Source: Sphingomonas bacterium
Lineage (GTDB): Bacteria; Pseudomonadota; Alphaproteobacteria; Sphingomonadales; Sphingomonadaceae
Assembly (NCBI GenBank): GCA_030149245.1
Contig: JASBRX010000034.1
Location: forward strand, 1-41,628
DNA: 41,628 nucleotides
Direction: 5' to 3'
Each line of letters begins with the position of its first letter. Within the stretch, counting starts at the first letter, position 1. The notes under the pieces are model-generated. The model was not told the DNA's origin and ran no database searches. It saw nothing but the letters and a program-made list of their open reading frames with translations. Made by a program: the position numbers and the translations under genes. Shown here in pieces: positions 1 to 9,390 of the stretch.

Positions 1-373
<373 letters not shown>

Positions 374-728
374 TGATGTACCACATCTGCGAGCCGGAAT
401 GTGCCCGCAGGTGCAGCTCATTTCTAGGAGCCGTTCCTGCACAATCTTTCACGTAATGGAAACGTGTAGGACATGTTTGAACTCGCCAGCGAAACCGAAG
501 TCCCGTTGAGCGAAGTCCATGGAACGGCTTGGTTTTACCGAGTATCTGACACCTAGAAGCTGTCAGACCCGGGGCCGCCGCCCACATGTCCCTTCATCAA
601 AATCACAATTTCAAAGAGCGACAAAGACCGACGCACCGTCTAACCCCTTTTTCTCGGGGCGACCTGTGCGCCTGGTTTTTGGTGACCGTCGAAGCGTTCC
701 GGTGAGGAGCACCGCGTCGGTGGAGTGG
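374..728 (-). other. rRNA operon leader (pre-16S 5' region)
   Basis: This stretch without a gene lies between the inferred rRNA promoter and the 16S 5' end and is read on the minus strand. It contains a boxA-like antitermination site and a small hairpin with 7-base arms (545-551 with 561-567). No convincing protein gene is seen on either strand; the short open frames here show no coding signature. The leader presumably holds RNase III processing and antitermination signals, which is inference from position. Confidence 0.7.
606..620 (-). promoter_or_regulatory. boxA-like antitermination site in rRNA leader
   Basis: On the minus strand the sequence reads CGCTCTTTGAAATTG, close to the bacterial boxA core TGCTCTTTA that binds NusB/S10 during rRNA antitermination. 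It lies in the 16S leader, downstream of the promoter. The call is by motif and position only. Confidence 0.6.
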
Positions 729-757
729 CTTCTATGCGCGGCTTCGGATTCGGTCAA
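729..757 (-). promoter_or_regulatory. rRNA operon promoter (sigma70 type)
   Basis: Read on the minus strand, a -35 TTGACC (752-757) is separated by 17 bases from a -10 TAGAAG (729-734). It is preceded by an A-rich stretch (AATAAAAATGCAAAAAGG) that could act as an UP element. Spacing, position and the downstream boxA fit an rRNA promoter. It fires away from the flippase gene that begins at 849 on the other strand. Confidence 0.6.
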
Positions 758-848
758 CAACCTTTTTGCATTTTTATTGCGCTTTCCCTGAAACCCTCAG
801 AAAACTGCGGTTTACGGGGCATCAAGACGTGTCTGCGATAGGGGTTTC

Positions 849-2318
849 ATGACCGAATCATCCGCCGAATCGACGAATCAGGGCCGAGAATCGCTGCGGA
901 ATCAGGTGCGCAGCGCGGTGATCTGGCGTTCGGGCACCCAGATTCTGGGGCAGATCATCGCCTGGGGGGCCACCTTCCTCGTGATTCGACTGCTCGACCC
1001 CAGCGATTACGGCCTGTTCGCGATGACTCAGGTGATTCTGGTGCTGCTCAACCTGCTCAACGGCTATGGCCTTGCAGGTGGGCTGATCCAGAAGGCGCAG
1101 GTCGACGATCGTGCGGTTCGCCAGCTGTTCGGGATGCTGCTGCTGCTGAACTTCGGGCTGGGCGCGCTGCAGTTCTTGGCCGCCCCGCTCGCTGCGGCTT
1201 ATTATCGCCAGCCGATCGTCGCCGATCTGCTCCGCGTTCAGGCACTCCTCTATATAGCGACGCCGTTCATCGCCTTTCCCTATGCGCTGCTCGCGCGCGC
1301 GATGGACTTTCGCAAACAGGCGCAGGTGAACCTGGTGTCTGCGGTTGCCGGGGCACTCGCCGCGGTGGCCGGCGCCTTTGCCGGGCTTGGCGTATGGACG
1401 TTGGTGCTGGCGCCGCTGGTCCTGTTCGGGACGCGCGCGATCGGCATGACCTGGGCGGCGGGATCGTTGATGTGGCCGAGCTTCGATTTTCGCGGAGCCG
1501 GCGACATGGCGCGATTCGGCGGGCTGATCGCCACCGGGCAATTCTTCTGGTTCGTGCAGAGCCAGTCGGACGTGTTCATCGCCGGGCGCAGTTTCGACCC
1601 GCACTGGCTGGGCATCTATACGACCAGCCTGTTCCTCACCCAGATCCTCGTCCAGAAGTTCATCCCCGCGCTCAACGAAGTCGCCTTCTCCGCTTATGCA
1701 AGGATGCAGGATGACGCAGCGGGCACCGCCACCGCGTTCGCGCGGTCGGTGCGACTCATCATGGTCGTCGCCATGCCCTTCTATCTAGGGCTCGCGGTCA
1801 CCGCCGATCCGCTGGTGCATGTCGCGCTCGGGGAAAAGTGGATCGAGGCGGCACCGATTGTCCAGCTGCTCGGGCTCGCCATGCCGTTCATGACGCTGCA
1901 GGTGCTGTTCGCCCCGGCGACCGACGCGCGCGGGCGCCCCGGCCTCGGCGCACAGATCGCCGCGATCGGCGCGCTGCTGCTTCCAGCCGCGTTCCTGGTC
2001 GGCGTGAAGTGGGGGGTAACCGGACTAGCATCCGCGTGGATCGCGGTGTGGCCACTGTTCCTGCTCGTCACCGCCGCACGCAGCCTGCCCGCGATCGGTC
2101 TGTCGTGGCGCGATTGGCTCGCGGCGGTCCTTCCGCCGGTCTCGGCCGCAGTCGGAATGGCGCTGGTCGTCGGATTGATTGACCGCATCCTTCCACCGCT
2201 CGCACCCCTGCCCCATCTACTGCTACTCGCCGCAGCGGGGGCGGCAGTCTACGGCGCATGGCTATGGTTTTTCGCGCGCGCGACGGTGGAGGACGCCATC
2301 GCGATGATTCGGCGATAA
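849..2318 (+). CDS. Lipopolysaccharide/polysaccharide flippase (Wzx-like, MOP superfamily)
   Basis: This 489-residue integral membrane protein resembles Wzx/WzxC-type flippases of the polysaccharide biosynthesis (MOP/MVF) family, which move lipid-linked oligosaccharides across the inner membrane. After a short polar N-terminus (about 25 residues) comes the family-typical opening helix pair with the segment RLLDPSDYGLFAM (about residues 48-60). About 12-14 hydrophobic segments follow along the chain. Length fits the family. The start is supported by an AGGGG Shine-Dalgarno six bases before the ATG. No glycosyltransferase or polymerase genes are adjacent, so the exported polymer cannot be inferred. 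It is transcribed divergently from the rRNA operon. The family call is firm; the substrate is unknown. Confidence 0.85.
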   Translation: MTESSAESTNQGRESLRNQVRSAVIWRSGTQILGQIIAWGATFLVIRLLDPSDYGLFAMTQVILVLLNLLNGYGLAGGLIQKAQVDDRAVRQLFGMLLLLNFGLGALQFLAAPLAAAYYRQPIVADLLRVQALLYIATPFIAFPYALLARAMDFRKQAQVNLVSAVAGALAAVAGAFAGLGVWTLVLAPLVLFGTRAIGMTWAAGSLMWPSFDFRGAGDMARFGGLIATGQFFWFVQSQSDVFIAGRSFDPHWLGIYTTSLFLTQILVQKFIPALNEVAFSAYARMQDDAAGTATAFARSVRLIMVVAMPFYLGLAVTADPLVHVALGEKWIEAAPIVQLLGLAMPFMTLQVLFAPATDARGRPGLGAQIAAIGALLLPAAFLVGVKWGVTGLASAWIAVWPLFLLVTAARSLPAIGLSWRDWLAAVLPPVSAAVGMALVVGLIDRILPPLAPLPHLLLLAAAGAAVYGAWLWFFARATVEDAIAMIRR

Positions 2319-2331
2319 AAGGAAGTTTGCT

Positions 2332-2464
2332 CGCACAAAGCCACGAAGCCACGAAAATTGTGCAGCAGAATCATCGCCGCATCAGCGGCATTCCATCGGT
2401 GAGCAGATTCTGATGCGGCGACGCCGCACGCCAGACCTTCTTCGTGGCTTCGTGTCTTTGTGCG
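2332..2464. repeat. Long inverted repeat between convergent genes
   Basis: Arms 2332-2355 and 2441-2464 (24 bases each) are complementary at 23 of 24 positions and contain the phrase CACGAAGCCACGAA. An 85-base spacer lies between them. The element fills the gap between the flippase (+) and the CBS protein (-), which converge. It could act as a terminator-like structure or a mobile repeat; similar short phrases recur in sphingomonad genomes as far as I recall. Confidence 0.75.
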
Positions 2465-2486
2465 AATCAAAATCCGGACCGAAACC

Positions 2487-2915
2487 CTAAGCCGTCTGGA
2501 TATAGGCCCGCATCTGCTCCGCCTCGGCCTCGATCTTCTCGATCCGGTATTTGACCAGATCACCGATCGATACAAAGCCGATCAGCGCGCCGCCCTCGAC
2601 CACCGGCAAGTGCCGGATGCGCCGCTGGGTCATCAGCGACAATGCGCCGAGCACCGATTCGCCACGCGTCACCGTGATCGCCGGCGCAGTCATCACCATC
2701 CGCACCGACGTATCCAGTGCCGCCGGCCCATCGCGCTTGAGACAATGAATCACGTCGCGTTCGGAAAAGATGCCGGCCACCACGCCGCCCTCGACCACCG
2801 GCACCGCGCCGATGCGTCGGTCGGCGAGCAGGGCAACCGCCTCACGCACGGTCGCGTCGCCGCCGATGGTTGTGACATCCTGTCCCTTGGTGCCGAGGAT
2901 TGCTGCGATGGTCAT
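2487..2915 (-). CDS. CBS domain-pair protein
   Basis: This 142-residue soluble protein is made almost entirely of two CBS motifs (about residues 8-60 and 72-128), forming one Bateman module that typically senses adenine nucleotides or SAM. Characteristic segments are the paired PVVEGG blocks, one in each repeat (VPVVEGG and LPVVEGG), and FSERDVIHCL. It has no catalytic domain, membrane segment or DNA-binding region, so it is a stand-alone CBS protein of the common alphaproteobacterial type (stress or IMP-dehydrogenase-like CBS). It converges with the flippase and is divergent from the small membrane protein at 2980. The ligand is unknown. Confidence 0.9.
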   Translation of the reverse strand: MTIAAILGTKGQDVTTIGGDATVREAVALLADRRIGAVPVVEGGVVAGIFSERDVIHCLKRDGPAALDTSVRMVMTAPAITVTRGESVLGALSLMTQRRIRHLPVVEGGALIGFVSIGDLVKYRIEKIEAEAEQMRAYIQTA

Positions 2916-2979
2916 CGCCAGTCTCCTTCATCTCGTTAGGCGGTTGAGACTCCCACGATTCGTCCCCAAATGAAAGAGT

Positions 2980-3264
2980 ATGGAACCGAACCTCGACAAT
3001 CCCGATTATGCGCGCCTTGCCTGGCGCCGCTACCGTCGCATCTTCGGCTTTGTCGGGCTGCTGTCCCTGACCTCGGCGATCGTCGCGGTGGTCGCACTCT
3101 ATATTGCGGTTGGCGAGTTCCAGCTGCATGCGTCGATCGCGATGGCGATCGGGGTCGGGCTATCGATCCTGCTCGGCGGCGCGTTGATGGGGCTGGTATT
3201 CCTCAGCTCCGGCACCGGCCATGACGAACGCTCGCGCGACGCGACGGAGAAGAAGCGGGATTAA
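2980..3264 (+). CDS. Small membrane protein of unknown function
   Basis: This 94-residue protein has a polar N-terminus (MEPNLDNPDYARLAWRRY), two hydrophobic segments (about residues 22-45 and 52-76) and a charged C-terminal tail, so it probably forms an inner-membrane hairpin. I do not recognise the family. Its stop codon overlaps that of the convergent DUF4139 gene: the bases TTAA at 3261-3264 supply a TAA to each strand. It is divergent from the CBS gene with a gap of 64 bases. The coding call rests on composition and the tight packing. Confidence 0.7.
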   Translation: MEPNLDNPDYARLAWRRYRRIFGFVGLLSLTSAIVAVVALYIAVGEFQLHASIAMAIGVGLSILLGGALMGLVFLSSGTGHDERSRDATEKKRD

Positions 3265-4820
3265 CGGCGCGGCTTGGGCGGCGGCGGTAGCTGCACTTCA
3301 TAGGTCAGCGTCCGCGATCCATTGCCCGGCACCGTCACCGTCCACAGGTTCCGGCCGTCCTTCTTGCCAAGCGTGGTCGAAGCCTTCCGCATCAGCGGCG
3401 GATCAATGTCGAACTCACCCTCGAACTGCACCGCGAAGGGGTTGGCGTTGCGCACCACCAACTCCAACGCATAGCGCAGTGGCGTTACCTGCTGCCGCTT
3501 CTGCTCGACCGTGACATTGGCGGTCGCCGGGAATTTGACCTCGACCTCCTCGCCCACCGCCTTGTCGTCGGTGCTCGATTCGTCGATCAGCAGCGAGCGC
3601 TCGCCCTGCCGCTCGAACAGCGCCACTGGCCCGGCCGGAAGGGGAAGGCCCAGCCCGTCGCTCTCCTTGTTCAGCGCGCGCAGCACGATCTGCGGATCGC
3701 CCGCATCGCCAAAGCTGATCTGCGATTCATAGACGATGCGCACCGGCACCGCGTCCTTGGCCAGCATCGCCACCTGTTTCTGCGCCTTACCCGCGACGGT
3801 GGTGCGGTCGGGAATGCGATAGGCTTTCAGGTCGCCCAGATTTTCCTGGACGGCCATGCGCACCCGCGCGCCTGTCACCACGACCTCATCGCGCGCCATC
3901 GGCGGCGCCATCATCGCGGGTGGCGGGGGCGGCGGCGGCGGTGGGGGCGGCGGGGGCGGCGGGATTCCGCCACCGCCTTCGGGCAGATAGCATTTGAATT
4001 CGAACGAATCGGCGCTCTCGAATGGGTTGGCCGTCCGACCGGTCGTGCGGTTGACCTTGCCCGCCACCACCATCGTCTCGGCATCGGCAAAGCTGGTCAT
4101 GTCCGTGCTCGCCAACGTGACCCAGGCGAACAGGTCTGCCGTCCGCACGCCAGCAGCGGTACCGCCGCCATCGCGCAGCGTCGCGACATAATTGGCCTGC
4201 CAGTCGAATCCCCAAGCAAGATAGGACAAGGTGATCGTCGCGGTCCCGCCCTGCGGCGATTCGGTCTCGACCGACAGGGTCGGCTTGGCTGACAACCCCT
4301 CGGGCACGCCGTCATAGGCAATGGCATCCTCGGTCGGGCCGCAATTGAGCACCTCAATCCCGCGCTCGGTCTCGACAATCGCGGCACCAGCCGGGCCAGA
4401 CCGGATGATCGCGCGCTCCTCCACAGTCTTGCCGTCGCGGGTCCGGCGCAGCGTCACCGGCCGGGCGAAACCGCGGCGATACAGGCTAGCCGGGGACAAC
4501 AGGTCGCCGTCGAGATTCTTCTCCCGCACCCCGGCAGGCAAGCCCGTGACGATCGCGCTCTCGGGCAGGATGCCCGACGCAACGCCCTCGAACCGGATCA
4601 CCGCCCGCCCGGCGGGAATTGTCACGGTCCGCGTCTCGGTAATCAGCGCATAACCGCCGAGCCAGCCCAGATCGATCTTCTGATCGGCGTCGCGATTAGG
4701 CGCGCGATAGATCGTAACCCCAACCGAATCGGGCCCGGTCGAGGTCTGCACGCTCTGCGCCTGCACGCCGCCGGCCCCGGCAAACGCACTGGCAACCAGC
4801 AACAGGGCGAGCAGCCGCAC
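3261..4820 (-). CDS. DUF4139 domain-containing secreted protein with 15-proline run
   Basis: This 519-residue protein has an N-terminal signal peptide (MRLLALLLVASAFAGAGGVQA) and is predicted to be exported. The body resembles the DUF4139 (mucoidy inhibitor-like) family: an N-terminal beta-rich segment, a SYLAWGFDWQANYVATL block (about residues 200-216) matching the family's typical YxxxGxxWxxxY signature, and a C-terminal beta domain. An uninterrupted run of 15 prolines (coded at 3918-3962) interrupts the middle of the chain and may act as a rigid spacer. It lies 10 bases downstream of a second DUF4139 gene, so the two are probably co-transcribed and arose by duplication. The biochemical role of the family is not established. 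Confidence 0.85.
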   Translation of the reverse strand: MRLLALLLVASAFAGAGGVQAQSVQTSTGPDSVGVTIYRAPNRDADQKIDLGWLGGYALITETRTVTIPAGRAVIRFEGVASGILPESAIVTGLPAGVREKNLDGDLLSPASLYRRGFARPVTLRRTRDGKTVEERAIIRSGPAGAAIVETERGIEVLNCGPTEDAIAYDGVPEGLSAKPTLSVETESPQGGTATITLSYLAWGFDWQANYVATLRDGGGTAAGVRTADLFAWVTLASTDMTSFADAETMVVAGKVNRTTGRTANPFESADSFEFKCYLPEGGGGIPPPPPPPPPPPPPPPAMMAPPMARDEVVVTGARVRMAVQENLGDLKAYRIPDRTTVAGKAQKQVAMLAKDAVPVRIVYESQISFGDAGDPQIVLRALNKESDGLGLPLPAGPVALFERQGERSLLIDESSTDDKAVGEEVEVKFPATANVTVEQKRQQVTPLRYALELVVRNANPFAVQFEGEFDIDPPLMRKASTTLGKKDGRNLWTVTVPGNGSRTLTYEVQLPPPPKPRR

Positions 4821-4830
4821 CGGCCGCGCC

Positions 4831-6183
4831 TTAGTAACGCGTTTCGAAGGTCGCGGTCAGCGTCGCCTCGCCATTGGCGGGAACGCTCACCTTCCACAGC
4901 GCCTCATCGGCGTTGATCCGCTCGCTCGCCTGAGTCTCGGTCAGGATCTTGGTATCCTTCCACCAGCTATCGAGCCCGCCCTGCGACAGTTCGACCACGA
5001 CCGCATCGGGCCGCGCATTGGTCAGCGTATAGACCATCGTCGTGCGCCACTTGTTCGACCCCGCGCGCTCGCGCGTCTGGACCACCGACTTGACCTTCAC
5101 GTCGAAAGCCTCGCCCGTCTTGATCGCCAGCCGCGATCCCATCGGCGTGTGCGGGATCGCATTCTCGCCGATGAACTGCGGCGCCCCGCGCGCGTCGCGC
5201 ATATAGATGCGCACCGTCCCGGCGGGCAGCGCATCGCCCAGGCCGCCCTCCTTCGAGGACGAGAAGCGCAGCACGGTATCGACGCTACGCGGCTGATCCT
5301 GCCGCCCGAGCCAGGGGTTGCGATAGGCATAGGCCTTTGCCGCCGGCGCGCCCGCGACATCGAGGAAGCTGACCTGCTTTTGCTGGCGCTGCGCGATCGT
5401 GGTGCGGCCGGGGATCGGATAGACATAAAAGTCGCCGATCCGCTCACGCCCCGCGGTCTCGGTCCCCGGTACCATCACCGATCCCATGCCGCGCCCGCCG
5501 CCGCCGACGGCGCCCGCCACGAGCAAGGTGTTGGCGTTGGTATAGGTCACGCCGCTATTGTTGGTCAGGGTCAGCCAGCCCTGAACGTCGATCTTGCCCG
5601 CCTTTTCATCGAACAGCGCGACATAGTCGGACTTCCACCCCATCCCATAGGTCAGGTAGCTCAGCGTCACCGGCCGCGCGCCCGCCGCATCGGCGTCGAG
5701 CGTCACCGACAGTGTCGGTCGCGCGCGCAAGGAGGGGGGCAGCGACGGGAAGATCACCCGGTCGTCCTTGCCCAGCACCTCGATCCGCCCGCCAATCTCG
5801 ACCACGGTGCCGTCATTATAGGCGAGCACCTTGGCCGGCAGATTCTGTCCGCCGCGCACGACCGTCACCGACTGGCCGACGGCTTTCTCCATCAGCGATT
5901 CGGGGGTGAGCACGTCGAAATCGAAATTCTGTTCGACGATGGTCGCGCCGGACGCGCCGATCGTCACGGTCTCCGGCCGAATCTGCGCCGAGACGTCGGG
6001 GAAATCCTGCTTCGATTTGCCTGCAGGCAGGCGCAGCTCGCGCTTGTCCTGCACCAGCGCCAGATTGTTGTTGTAGATGGTGACCGCGACATCGCCCTGC
6101 GCGGTTTGCGCGGCGACGGGCATCGCCAGCATCGTCCCGGAAAGCGCGGCTCCAGCCGCAAGCGCCAACGTCATCCGCCGCAT
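4831..6183 (-). CDS. DUF4139 domain-containing secreted protein
   Basis: This 450-residue protein has a clear signal peptide (cleavage after about residue 25, MPVAAQ). DUF4139-type features include VAVTIYNNNLALVQDKREL near the mature N-terminus (the family's N-terminal beta domain), the SYLTYGMGWKSDYVALF block (about residues 174-190) and a C-terminal region ending in TATFETRY. It lacks the polyproline spacer of its downstream paralogue. The two genes are 10 bases apart on the minus strand and look like one transcription unit. The strong hairpin at 6263-6291 separates it from the upstream DUF4167 gene, so it should have its own promoter in 6184-6260. The function is unknown. Confidence 0.87.
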   Translation of the reverse strand: MRRMTLALAAGAALSGTMLAMPVAAQTAQGDVAVTIYNNNLALVQDKRELRLPAGKSKQDFPDVSAQIRPETVTIGASGATIVEQNFDFDVLTPESLMEKAVGQSVTVVRGGQNLPAKVLAYNDGTVVEIGGRIEVLGKDDRVIFPSLPPSLRARPTLSVTLDADAAGARPVTLSYLTYGMGWKSDYVALFDEKAGKIDVQGWLTLTNNSGVTYTNANTLLVAGAVGGGGRGMGSVMVPGTETAGRERIGDFYVYPIPGRTTIAQRQQKQVSFLDVAGAPAAKAYAYRNPWLGRQDQPRSVDTVLRFSSSKEGGLGDALPAGTVRIYMRDARGAPQFIGENAIPHTPMGSRLAIKTGEAFDVKVKSVVQTRERAGSNKWRTTMVYTLTNARPDAVVVELSQGGLDSWWKDTKILTETQASERINADEALWKVSVPANGEATLTATFETRY

Positions 6184-6262
6184 CGCATCCCCTTTCGATC
6201 TGGTGCGCGCACCATCGCGAACCCGCGCACGATGTCAACGGTCAAGGCTGCTGAAAGCGAAA

Positions 6263-6295
6263 AGGCCGGCCCGTAAGTAACGGACCGGCCTCTAT
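6263..6295. terminator. Bidirectional intrinsic terminator
   Basis: A 12-base-pair hairpin with one G-U pair (arms 6263-6274 and 6280-6291, loop of 5) is followed by TTTT when read on the minus strand. On the plus strand it is followed by a CTATTTTT tract. It lies just after the DUF4167 stop and would end that minus-strand transcript. Confidence 0.8.
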
Positions 6296-6317
6296 TTTTC
6301 ATCGAAGCGCAGAGAGC

Positions 6318-7088
6318 TTATTCGGCCGCTTCCGGCTCGCCTTCTTCCTTCTTCACGCGGCGGCGGCGCGGCTTGACCTCGACCACCTCGCCCTCGACGC
6401 CGAGCGCGGGGGGCAGCACCGCGGCGATGTCGCCGCCATGCCCGGTGTCGCTGCTTGCTTCGTCGCGGCGGGGACGGCCACGGCGCGGACGCCGTTCTTC
6501 GGCCGGAGCCTCGTCCTCATTCGCGGCGACCGGGGTCTCTTCGACCTCGACCGCGCGCGGCTGACGTTCGCGGCGCGCATCCCGATCGCGCCCCTCAGCG
6601 CCACGCGCGTCGCGGTCGCGGCTGTCACGGCCTTCCCGATTGTCGCGCTCTCGGCGCGGACGGCGCTCGTTGCGCTCGCCACGGTCGCGGTCGCCACGGA
6701 CCTGACGCTCGGATTGTTCATCGCCCTCGTCGCCGGTCTCTTCCTGGCCGCGATTGCCCTCATCACCGTCGAACTCATCCTCATCGCCGTCGAACTCGTC
6801 GCGCTGGCGGCGCTGTTGCGGATTCTGTTCCTCGAAGCGCGAGCGCGTTTCGGCCAGCACGCGGAAATAATGATCGGCGAACTGCAGGTAATATTCGGTG
6901 TTCACCCGGTCGCCCGCCATCTGCGCGTCGCGGGCCAGGTTCTTGTATTTCTCAAGCAGCTGCGCGGCATTGCCACGTGCGCGATTATCGATGCGGTTGC
7001 CCGAATTGGGGTTGTTGCCGCCGCCCTGCTGGCGCTGGCCACCACGGCCGCGACGGCGACCGTTGTTCGCCTGACGATTGTTGATCAA
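6318..7088 (-). CDS. DUF4167 domain-containing protein
   Basis: This 256-residue protein has the alphaproteobacterial DUF4167 domain at its N-terminus (about residues 5-80): a basic glycine-rich start (GRRRGRGGQR), then RGNAAQLLEKYKNLARDAQMAGDRVNTEYYLQFADHYFRVL in family style. The rest is a low-complexity, highly charged tail of Arg/Asp/Glu repeats, probably disordered. Composition suggests nucleic-acid binding, though the family has no established function. It follows prmC on the same strand, as in many alphaproteobacteria where prfA-prmC-DUF4167 is conserved. The 257-base gap to prmC and the promoter-like element there suggest separate transcription. The C-terminal extension beyond the domain varies widely in the family. 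Confidence 0.9.
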   Translation of the reverse strand: MINNRQANNGRRRGRGGQRQQGGGNNPNSGNRIDNRARGNAAQLLEKYKNLARDAQMAGDRVNTEYYLQFADHYFRVLAETRSRFEEQNPQQRRQRDEFDGDEDEFDGDEGNRGQEETGDEGDEQSERQVRGDRDRGERNERRPRRERDNREGRDSRDRDARGAEGRDRDARRERQPRAVEVEETPVAANEDEAPAEERRPRRGRPRRDEASSDTGHGGDIAAVLPPALGVEGEVVEVKPRRRRVKKEEGEPEAAE

Positions 7089-7318
7089 CGTCTGTGTGTC
7101 CTGTCCTTACTCAATCCGCCATCGGTCAAACAGCGATCCCGGATGCGTGTTACACCGCACGCCGTCGCGATCCTTCGGACCGAAACGGCTCCCGCATGGC
7201 TGCCGGACAATCAGCAGCGCGCATGCCTTGATTTGGGTCGGCAAACCTTTTCAACGATTTAGGTTGTGGATGCCTGCCCCGGGCTTATCCTTAGCCCGCG
7301 CGGCAACATTCTCCAAGC

Positions 7319-7349
7319 CTTATATTGGTGCAGCGCATCGATAGTTCAA
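7319..7349 (-). promoter_or_regulatory. Candidate promoter for the DUF4167 gene
   Basis: On the minus strand, TTGAAC (7344-7349) is followed after 17-18 bases by an AATATAAG box (7319-7326). It overlaps the end of prmC and points toward the DUF4167 gene, which begins 231 bases on. If real, it leaves a long 5' untranslated region. Called by eye only. Confidence 0.35.
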
Positions 7350-8179
7350 CTTTGCGGCATTTTGGTCGCAATCGCGCGCGGGCGTCCGGCAAGGTCGTGG
7401 TGGAGCACCGGATCGAGCCCCGCCGCGCTCAGCAGCGCGGACACGGCTTCGGCTTGCGTCCACCCAATCTCCAGCACCGCGATCCCGCCGGGCGCAAGCA
7501 GGCGGGGGAGGTCGGGGATGATCCGGCGATAATCGTCGAGGCCGTCGGCCCCGGCGAACAGCGCAGCGGGCGGTTCATGGTCGCGCACCTCCGGCCCCAG
7601 CTCCTCGGCGGTGCCGATATAAGGCGGGTTGCACAGGATCAGGTCGAACTGTCCGTCGAGGCCATTGGCCCAGTCGCCTGCCTTGAATACGGCCCGCTCG
7701 GCCAACCCCAGCGCCTCGGCATTGCGCCGGGCATAGGCCAGCGCCTCCTCCGACGCATCCACGCCCAGCCCATGCGCCTCCGGCCACTCCGCCAACGCCG
7801 CCAACAACAACGTCCCCGGCCCGGTGCCAAGGTCCAGCACCCGCCCCGGCCCCGCCGCCCCGGCAAAATGCGCCACCGCCGCTTCGATCAACGTCTCGCT
7901 GTCCGCCCGCGGCACCAGCACGCCGGGACCGACGCCGATCTCGACCGTCCAGAAACCGCGCGATCCGGTGATGTAGGCGACGGGTTCGTGAGCGAGGCGG
8001 CGTTCGATCAACGCGTCGAAGGCTGTCGGGACGGGGTCGTTGAGATGCTTGAGCAGCAGGTCCTGATGCGACACGCCCATCGAATGTGCCATCAACAACT
8101 CGGCATCGAGGCGAGGGGTGACGGAGGTAATGCGCGCGGCGGCATCGGCGATGGCAGCGCGGGCGGTGGGGACGTTCAA
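7346..8179 (-). CDS. prmC: Peptide chain release factor N5-glutamine methyltransferase
   Basis: This 277-residue protein methylates the glutamine of the GGQ motif in release factors using S-adenosylmethionine. It has an N-terminal helical domain (about residues 1-80), then a Rossmann methyltransferase fold with motif I VLDLGTGPGTLLLA (about 115-128) and the catalytic ILCNPPY motif (about 180-186) typical of N5-glutamine methyltransferases. It lies immediately downstream of prfA, its substrate gene. The prfA-prmC pairing is widespread and supports the assignment. The gap to prfA (121 bases) is filled by a palindromic repeat. Length is normal for the family. Confidence 0.95.
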   Translation of the reverse strand: MNVPTARAAIADAAARITSVTPRLDAELLMAHSMGVSHQDLLLKHLNDPVPTAFDALIERRLAHEPVAYITGSRGFWTVEIGVGPGVLVPRADSETLIEAAVAHFAGAAGPGRVLDLGTGPGTLLLAALAEWPEAHGLGVDASEEALAYARRNAEALGLAERAVFKAGDWANGLDGQFDLILCNPPYIGTAEELGPEVRDHEPPAALFAGADGLDDYRRIIPDLPRLLAPGGIAVLEIGWTQAEAVSALLSAAGLDPVLHHDLAGRPRAIATKMPQS

Positions 8180-8192
8180 GCCAATCTCGATC

Positions 8193-8280
8193 CGTCGCCC
8201 CGGCCTTGCGCCGGGGTCCCGCTGCCTTTGCCGCCGATCAAGAAGCGGGATCCCGGCTCAAGGCCGGGATGACGAGAGGG
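8193..8280. repeat. Palindromic intergenic repeat, copy 1 (between prfA and prmC)
   Basis: This element contains two GC-rich hairpins: CCCCGGCcttgcGCCGGGG near 8198-8216 and a second around TCCCGGCtcaagGCCGGGA. The two halves are also complementary to each other (gtcccgct / agcgggat). A related copy lies at 9391-9480 in the next gap of the same operon. It is a small sphingomonad-style repeat of unknown origin. Confidence 0.75.
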
Positions 8281-8300
8281 TGGGTAAGCCACGCGAGCGA

Positions 8301-9374
8301 TCACGAATCCAACGCCGCCAGCCGCTCCGCCTCATCCTCGGCGACCAGCGCGCCAATCAGCTCGTCCATCTCGCCCTCGAGAATCTCGGGCAAGCGGTGG
8401 AGGGTCAGGTTGATGCGGTGGTCGGTCACCCGCCCCTGCGGGAAATTATATGTCCGGATCCGCTCCGACCGGTCGCCGGAACCCACCATCGACTTGCGCG
8501 CTCCGGAGCGTTCGCTCGCCAGCCGCTCACGCTCCAGCTCGTACAGCCGCGTGCGCAGCACCTGCATCGCCTTGTCGCGATTCTTGTGCTGGCTGCGCTG
8601 GTCCTGCTGGATCACGACGAGCCCGGTCGGAATATGCGTCAGCCGCACCGCCGAATCGGTCGTATTGACGTGCTGCCCGCCCGCGCCGGACGCGCGATAG
8701 ATGTCGATGCGCAGATCCTCGTTGCGGATGTCGACATCGACTTCCTCCGCCTCGGGCAGCACCGCCACCGTCGCCGCCGAAGTATGGATGCGCCCGCCAC
8801 TCTCGGTCACAGGCACGCGCTGGACGCGATGGACGCCGCTTTCGAACTTGAGCTTGGCAAACACGCCCTTGCCCGCGACGCTGGCGACCACTTCCTTATA
8901 GCCCCCGGCTTCCGAGGTGGACGCAGAGATCAGCTCTACCTTCCACCCCTGCCGCTCGGCATAGCGGGTGTACATGCGCAGCAAATCGCCCGCGAACAGC
9001 CCCGCCTCGTCCCCGCCAGTCCCGGCGCGGATTTCGAGCATCGCCGCGCGCTCGTCCGCCGCGTCACGCGGCAGCAGCGCCAGCGCAAGGGCGTGGTCGG
9101 CCTGCGCCAGCGCCGCCTCGTTCGCGCGCAATTCCTCCGCCGCCATCGCGCGCAGCTCGGCATCCGCCTCGCGCGTCATCGCCGCCAGGCTCACCGCCTC
9201 GGCACGCAGCCGCCGCACCTCGCCCGCCGCCGCCGCGACCGGCTCCAGCTCGGCATATTCTTTGGACACCGCGACGAAGCGGTCCGACGGCAAGTCGCCC
9301 GTCGCCATCATCGCCGACAACTCATCCCGCCGCGCCTCGATCTGCGCGATCCGCTCGGGGGAGATGCGGGTCAC
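8301..9374 (-). CDS. prfA: Peptide chain release factor 1
   Basis: This 357-residue class I release factor recognises UAA and UAG at the ribosomal A site and triggers peptide release. The N-terminal coiled-coil domain spans about residues 1-100. The stop-codon-reading PxT motif is seen as [15 protein letters not shown] (PVT rather than the common PAT), which marks RF1 rather than RF2. The GGQ motif is at residues 232-234 inside SGAGGQHVN, followed by the conserved [10 protein letters not shown] segment. It is the middle gene of hisS-prfA-prmC on the minus strand. The flanking gaps each hold a copy of the same repeat family. Length is typical. Confidence 0.97.
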   Translation of the reverse strand: MTRISPERIAQIEARRDELSAMMATGDLPSDRFVAVSKEYAELEPVAAAAGEVRRLRAEAVSLAAMTREADAELRAMAAEELRANEAALAQADHALALALLPRDAADERAAMLEIRAGTGGDEAGLFAGDLLRMYTRYAERQGWKVELISASTSEAGGYKEVVASVAGKGVFAKLKFESGVHRVQRVPVTESGGRIHTSAATVAVLPEAEEVDVDIRNEDLRIDIYRASGAGGQHVNTTDSAVRLTHIPTGLVVIQQDQRSQHKNRDKAMQVLRTRLYELERERLASERSGARKSMVGSGDRSERIRTYNFPQGRVTDHRINLTLHRLPEILEGEMDELIGALVAEDEAERLAALDS

Positions 9375-9390
9375 GACGAAGCCCTTGCTT

